A stretch of 64,000 nt of DNA, from the NCBI GenBank assembly GCA_021323655.1, contig JAJPKO010000012.1, positions 1 to 64,000 on the forward strand. Reading direction: 5' to 3'. The position numbers and the translations under genes were made by a program. Below the pieces are notes generated by a model. It did not search any database. It saw only the letters and a program-made list of their open reading frames with translations, and was not told where the DNA came from. This document shows positions 59,474 through 64,000 of this stretch, in pieces; positions within the stretch are counted from its first letter, which is position 1, and each line of letters starts with the position of its first letter. This DNA is from Acidobacteriaceae bacterium. Its GTDB lineage: Bacteria; Acidobacteriota; Terriglobia; Terriglobales; Acidobacteriaceae.

Positions 59474-62400
59474 TCAGAAAGTATACTTCAGCGACAATTC
59501 CACAATGCGGTTATAACCCGCACCTGAATACGCCGACTTCTGGTCCATCACGCCCCACAATGAAGTTGAGGTAAGCCCCAGAGTGCTTGCATCCGTCAAG
59601 AACGTATGTCCCCGGTCCGGCGTGTTGTACTTCAGTGTCAGCAGATTGTTGCCGCTGAAACCCCACAGCGGATGGTTCATGAAGTTAAACGCCGAGGCAC
59701 GGAACTGCACCTTCTGACGCTCAGTAATACTGAACGTCTTATACAGACTCAGGTCTGAATCCGTATACCACGGTCCATTGAAGTAAGGATGGAATTGCCT
59801 TACTCCCTGCTGCCCGATCTGTGGCGCGCTGAAGCAGGAGAGATTCAGCAGCTGATGCGACCTCAGATTGCTGCGCGGATCGCACGTGGCAATCGGCAGA
59901 ATCGAATTTGCATCGGTTCCAAACCACGTCTTCGAAGTGAGCTGTTCCGTGTTCCCATTGGCATCTTTGCCATAAATGGTCAGGCCCAGGTTTTGTGAAG
60001 AATTCGACTGCAGGTTCGCACCTGACTGAAAGGTATTTATGCCGGAAACCGTCCATCCATTGGCAACGCCCCTCAGCAGAAAGAAGCCACCGCGATACAA
60101 ACTGCCCACGTCATAGGCCCAGGAGGCGTTAAAGACCTGCGGGCGGTCAATGGCCACAATACCGTAATTTCCATGCACGTGAAAGGCGTCCAGCGTACTG
60201 TTCACAATTCCCAGCGTCTTTGACCACGTGTAGTTGAAGTCAAACGAAAGCCGCCCCGTCTGCTTGAGCCACGCAATCTGCAGCCCATTGTAGTTGGAGT
60301 AGCCCGTATGCTCATGCACCGTCAACTGGTTCGTGCCATACCCATAGCATTTACCCGTGGCAGTGCAGCCCGAGTAAGGCAGATAGTCCGCAATGTTATA
60401 GCTGCCCGTGTTGTCCGGATCAGCAGGCGCTGCCGCTCCACTCACCGGGTCTGCCTTGAACAAACCGCCCAGCGGCACTTTGTTCAGGTTTGAGAATTCC
60501 GAACCGCCAATGCCTGAACCATCGCTCTGGCCGCCCATCAGCAGATAATTTGATCTGTTCCCCACATATGCCATTTCCAGCATGGTCTTCCATGGCAACT
60601 GCTGGTCCCAAGTCAGGTTCCATGAATAAGTCAGCGGCACCCGGTGGTCGTTATAGTCCATCGCCGTCACGCTCCCGGCTGGCACCGCATTCCTCGATGG
60701 AGTCTGCAACGCAATCTGTGAAAGCGTAATGGCCTGCCCACTCGGCGAATTGTAGGTCTGCATGTTCTGCGCAGTGCTCAACGCGCTGGCTGCGGCAGGC
60801 TCGTCATTCCAGCGGTACTCCCCCCATCCGCCGCGAATCACCGTGTTTCCATTGCCGCTGAAATCATACGCAAAGCCAAAACGCGGCTCCACATAGGCCC
60901 AGTCCACAGGCGACCCGGCATTGCGAATGCTCTTGTCTATCCCATGCCAACGGATGCCCGGATACTCTGCAGCCATCCCTCCAGCAGCCTGGTTCGCAGC
61001 AATGTCTTGCTGATACAGCTGCGGCAGCCAAACGGCAAGCCCTGTGCCGGAGCGGTCATACCAGCGGCCAATATGGTCAAAGCGCACACCCAGGTTCAGG
61101 TTCAGTCTGGAATTCACGTGCCAGTTGTCCATGATGTACCCGGCCGTCGTGCGATACGCCATGTCCTGCACAGGAAGATAATTGTTCTGTGTAAAGGCGC
61201 TGGCAACTCCCATTACCAGGTTTGCTGTCGGGTTCGATGAGCCAATCTTTGTACCCGCAGGCACCTGCGACCCGGCTACCTGGTTCGATTCCGGCGCGCT
61301 GCCAAATGAGAGTGCGCCATTGGGATAGGCCCACACACCTTGTCGGTTTCCCACCAGCTCAGTAAACGCACCCAGCTTGAACGTATGCGAGCGCCACACC
61401 TTCGTCACGTTGTCTGAAAATGAAGGGATCGCCTTACGTTCCGGATAGCTCCCGGTCGGTCCAAAGAATGCTGGTTGGGAAATGTCCGGGAAGGTCTGCG
61501 CCCCCGCGCTGTTCAGAGAAGGCGCAACCAGCGATGCCGTGTTATAAACCGTCGCATATGGGTATCCAAGGGCCGATTTATAAATCGCGCTCAGCTTTGT
61601 CGGATTGAAAGGACTGTCGCTCCATCCCCACCCAAAAACAAATTCATTGGTAAGAGTAGGAGAAAGAATGTTGACCAGGTTTGCCGTCACCACACGCGAA
61701 GTTGTGGGACCTTCAATATTTCCTCCAGGGTAAGGAATCGCATTGGAAGGTGTCCACCATACGTGTCCCGGAGTAATAAATGTGGTGTGTCCCTGCTGAT
61801 ATGTCGCAAATAATTTTGCACTGTCGCTCAGGTTGTAGTCCACACGCGCGCGGAACACATAGCCGTTCTGCTGGTTCGTGATCGGCTGCACGTAGTTGTA
61901 TCCGCCAGGTGTGGTTGCCGGGCTCGCATTCGGCTGAGGGAACATCTTCATCAGCGCCGCCGAGCCCGGATCCAGATACTTCTGAGGAATCACTCCTCCT
62001 GTAATTGGTGTGCCATCCGGTGCCGTCGCATTGCTCAGATCGTTGCACCAATTGTTTGCATTCGGGCTGAACCCATTCGGGCACAGCGCGGCATTGCCAT
62101 CACCGCTGGGTGTGAAATTTCCTGCCATCATTCCAGCGCTCGGAATATACGACTCAAACGGCTGCGCAGCAGGCAGTGTCTGCTTGTAATACTCGTAGCC
62201 GGCCCAGAAAAGCAGCTTGTTGTTCCTGTTAAAGTCCAGCCCCGGTATCTTCACCGGACCGCCAATGTTGCCGCCTGGATAGTAATACTGCCCATCCTGA
62301 CGCTTGATGTTGGCGTTGTTGTTCAGCCATGTGTTCGCATTCAGCGTCTGGTTCCGCGCATAAAAGTAGCCCTCGCCGTGATACTGCGATCCGCCCGACT

Positions 62401-63241
62401 TGCTGATGACGTTGATCACCTCCGGGCCATTCGGGCTGTCTGCCCCGAAGGAGCTCTGGACTTTTACCTCTTCCGTCATGTCCGGGTTCGGCACTGCAAT
62501 CGAATAACAATTGCAGCCGGGATCAATAATGTTGGCTCCGTCCAGCAGATATGCACTGCCTCCACGGTACGGAGCACCGCTGGTTGAGATTCCGTTGCCA
62601 ACAGCGCTCCCTACCGGCGCCGAGGCGGAAAAGTCCATCGAAGACCCACCCTTGGTGCCGTTTGCATTCGTGCTCACTCCGGGCAGCACCTTCAGCAACT
62701 CAGAAATGTCACGTCCCTCCAGCGCAAGGCGCTGAATGTCCTTACTGCTCAGAATCGCCGCGCGCTCTCCCGAGTCCGTAGGCAGAATCTGCGCCGCTGC
62801 AGCCTGCACCTCCACGGTTGTGCTGCCGCCGCCAGTGGTCAGGCTGATTCCTGAAACCTCGCGAATGTCGCCCGGGTTCATCGGAATCCCTGTCTGCTTC
62901 CAGGTATTAAACCCATTCGCGTCTACGGTCACCGTATAGCTGCCTGGCTGCACTGCGGCGAAGGTAAAATAACCGGCGCTGTTGCTCGTGCTCACCCGGA
63001 TATCATGCGAGGATTCATTCTGCAGAGTAATTCGCGCATTCGGAACAACCGCTCCCGTGGAATCGTTTACCGTTCCGGAAAGGCTCCCCGTCGTTAACTG
63101 CGCACGCATCGTTGCAGTAAACAGCAAAGCCATGCAAATCAGAACTACCGCGACCCTGCCTGCCAATGAGTTGAAAAATAAGCTAGATGTGGAAAGCGCG
63201 CTAGGACCTCTGGACGCACCGCTTGTCGGCGTCTGTTTCAT
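59474..63241 (-). CDS. Oar-like TonB-dependent outer-membrane receptor
   Basis: A 1255-residue receptor. After a signal peptide (about 28-48, ending MRAQ) comes a carboxypeptidase-regulatory-like domain (LSGTVNDSTGAVVPNARITL), then a plug (ILPTDSGERAAILSSKDIQR to about 260) and a long 22-strand-type beta-barrel ending in the aromatic VELSKYTF-like tail (LSLKYTF). This architecture is expanded in Acidobacteria and is used for uptake of large substrates. GGGAGG stands before the ATG at 63241. No SusD-like partner is adjacent. Substrate unknown; the neighbouring sulfatase suggests sulfated glycans, an inference. Confidence 0.9.
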   Translation of the reverse strand: MKQTPTSGASRGPSALSTSSLFFNSLAGRVAVVLICMALLFTATMRAQLTTGSLSGTVNDSTGAVVPNARITLQNESSHDIRVSTSNSAGYFTFAAVQPGSYTVTVDANGFNTWKQTGIPMNPGDIREVSGISLTTGGGSTTVEVQAAAAQILPTDSGERAAILSSKDIQRLALEGRDISELLKVLPGVSTNANGTKGGSSMDFSASAPVGSAVGNGISTSGAPYRGGSAYLLDGANIIDPGCNCYSIAVPNPDMTEEVKVQSSFGADSPNGPEVINVISKSGGSQYHGEGYFYARNQTLNANTWLNNNANIKRQDGQYYYPGGNIGGPVKIPGLDFNRNNKLLFWAGYEYYKQTLPAAQPFESYIPSAGMMAGNFTPSGDGNAALCPNGFSPNANNWCNDLSNATAPDGTPITGGVIPQKYLDPGSAALMKMFPQPNASPATTPGGYNYVQPITNQQNGYVFRARVDYNLSDSAKLFATYQQGHTTFITPGHVWWTPSNAIPYPGGNIEGPTTSRVVTANLVNILSPTLTNEFVFGWGWSDSPFNPTKLSAIYKSALGYPYATVYNTASLVAPSLNSAGAQTFPDISQPAFFGPTGSYPERKAIPSFSDNVTKVWRSHTFKLGAFTELVGNRQGVWAYPNGALSFGSAPESNQVAGSQVPAGTKIGSSNPTANLVMGVASAFTQNNYLPVQDMAYRTTAGYIMDNWHVNSRLNLNLGVRFDHIGRWYDRSGTGLAVWLPQLYQQDIAANQAAGGMAAEYPGIRWHGIDKSIRNAGSPVDWAYVEPRFGFAYDFSGNGNTVIRGGWGEYRWNDEPAAASALSTAQNMQTYNSPSGQAITLSQIALQTPSRNAVPAGSVTAMDYNDHRVPLTYSWNLTWDQQLPWKTMLEMAYVGNRSNYLLMGGQSDGSGIGGSEFSNLNKVPLGGLFKADPVSGAAAPADPDNTGSYNIADYLPYSGCTATGKCYGYGTNQLTVHEHTGYSNYNGLQIAWLKQTGRLSFDFNYTWSKTLGIVNSTLDAFHVHGNYGIVAIDRPQVFNASWAYDVGSLYRGGFFLLRGVANGWTVSGINTFQSGANLQSNSSQNLGLTIYGKDANGNTEQLTSKTWFGTDANSILPIATCDPRSNLRSHQLLNLSCFSAPQIGQQGVRQFHPYFNGPWYTDSDLSLYKTFSITERQKVQFRASAFNFMNHPLWGFSGNNLLTLKYNTPDRGHTFLTDASTLGLTSTSLWGVMDQKSAYSGAGYNRIVELSLKYTF

Positions 63242-63571
63242 TTCCGGCCTCCCTTGTAAAAGCAATTCATGGTATTGCGTTTCAGAATCCAATCCGCTTT
63301 AAGAAAACGATTTCGCATCTGAACAGGCTGCTGAATCACTTGGTCCAATCAGCACAGCTCAAATAAATCGTTTTATTTCATTACTGCGAAAAAGGTATTC
63401 AAAAGCAGATTCAATTGTCAAGAAGTGAATTTCGCTGATGAAATGTCTTTCTTTTTCAATAATTTATGAATTAGTTACTCTTAGCGACACACGGCCGAGC
63501 CTGTCATCGGACGCTGCCTAGCCAGGATCCCCGTCAGGGATTGTGTTCATCACCCTCCCTCAAAGGGACCT
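63242..63571 (-). promoter_or_regulatory. Receptor gene promoter region with inverted repeat
   Basis: On the minus strand TTGACA (63416-63421 on the plus strand) is followed about 17 bases on by an ATACCT box, a fair promoter giving a leader near 140 nt. AAAACGATTT (63304-63313) and AAATCGTTTT (63365-63374) form a perfect inverted pair, 51 bases apart, downstream of it. They resemble half-sites of a LacI-type operator. The stretch is AT-rich and holds no gene. Confidence 0.45.
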
Positions 63572-64000
63572 TCACGTCCGGCTGAACACACTGCGGACCA
63601 GCTCCAGTCCCTCTTCCGTAGTCTGAATACGCCCTTCCAGTTGGGCATCCTCAGCCAGAGAAAGCATCTCCTTAAAACTGGGACCCGGCGCATACCCGGC
63701 AGCAATCAGGTCCGCGCCCGTCACCAGCAGCCTGGGCCTCACTGCCTCTTCCGGAATCGTTTCGTAACGTTCTTTTGCAAAGTGGTAAAGACTCAGGTCC
63801 CCATGGCTCGACAGGCAATCCATGCGATGCAGTTCCAGATGTTCCGCAAATTTTGGCAGCCGCAGGAAGCGCTTCAGTGTAGACTCCTTCATCCGCATCA
63901 CGTCGCCAAAGCGCATGTGGTTCTCAATCAGCGCCAGCACCTGCGCCGTCTCTTCATTCGAAAACCGCAGCCTCCGGCATATCTCTGCGGCAATACGCGA
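63572..64000 (-). CDS. cca: CCA-adding enzyme/poly(A) polymerase family, C-terminal part
   Basis: Only the last 142 residues lie in the window; the gene continues past the right edge. SRIAAEICRRLRFSNEETAQ then VLALIENHMRFGD and STLKRFLRLPKFAEHLELHR then MDCLSSHGDL match the RNA-binding/HD-proximal region of tRNA nucleotidyltransferases. Later PRLLVTGADLIAAGYAPGPS is the usual conserved end (LLxGxDLi..G..PGP). CCA-adding and poly(A) polymerase cannot be separated from this part. Confidence 0.85.
   Translation of the reverse strand, partial: SRIAAEICRRLRFSNEETAQVLALIENHMRFGDVMRMKESTLKRFLRLPKFAEHLELHRMDCLSSHGDLSLYHFAKERYETIPEEAVRPRLLVTGADLIAAGYAPGPSFKEMLSLAEDAQLEGRIQTTEEGLELVRSVFSRT

Overview
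The window looks like chromosome from an Acidobacteriota member, probably class Terriglobia. The evidence is a very large Oar-type TonB-dependent receptor with an N-terminal carboxypeptidase-regulatory-like domain, a TonB homologue with the PPLxLTS linker motif, small zinc-knuckle and DUF2007/DUF2911/DUF3108 proteins, a diderm gene set (msbA, lspA, heptosyltransferase-like) and C-rich third codon positions in the housekeeping genes. This placement is inferred from gene content; no rRNA is present to confirm it.

Layout. 1-10.0 kb is a type I-G (formerly I-U) CRISPR-Cas locus. One terminal CRISPR repeat sits at the left edge. A cas4-cas1 fusion and cas2 run leftward, and cas3 (helicase with C-terminal HD), csx17/cas8g, csb1/cas7 and csb2/cas5-cas6 run rightward from a 213-bp divergent promoter region. 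A nucleotidyltransferase remnant marks the right border. 10.2-13.1 kb holds a secreted beta-propeller and a nine-haem cytochrome c. 13.3-15.6 kb is groES-groEL with a CIRCE-like operator and a terminator. 15.8-22 kb carries pncB, fabG and a leftward unit of an MFS transporter, a gluconate-dehydrogenase-subunit-3-like protein and a GMC oxidoreductase. 22.2-32.4 kb contains a MarR regulator, proline dehydrogenase, a small zinc protein behind a structured leader, glycosyltransferases, tRNA-Arg(CCG), a GH18-type protein, a PIG-L deacetylase and a TonB homologue. 32.7-41.5 kb runs ileS-lspA, uvrA and a TPR protein. 41.7-45.5 kb is a leftward msbA-yicC-gmk-rpoZ unit. 45.6-51.6 kb holds an aminotransferase, DUF2007, a MarR-ClC pair with twin operators and an ABC exporter. 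51.6-56.4 kb is fliS-fliD-dsbD and a CoA-binding protein, all leftward. 56.6-63.2 kb has a sulfatase, an ArsB-like transporter and the giant TonB-dependent receptor. The right edge cuts a CCA-adding-enzyme gene.

Working together: the cas genes form a full adaptation plus interference module. The msbA-yicC-gmk-rpoZ and ileS-lspA units serve envelope and core functions. TonB, the TonB-dependent receptor, the sulfatase and the GH18-type protein point to scavenging of complex polymers.

Structure beyond genes: two dispersed intergenic repeat families recur across the window, and one copy supplies the N-terminus of a secreted protein. There is a three-hairpin leader ending in a terminator before a zinc protein, a 31-bp near-perfect palindrome before uvrA, and two 11-bp operators before the MarR-ClC operon. 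No insertion sequence, integrase, rRNA or second CRISPR array was seen.
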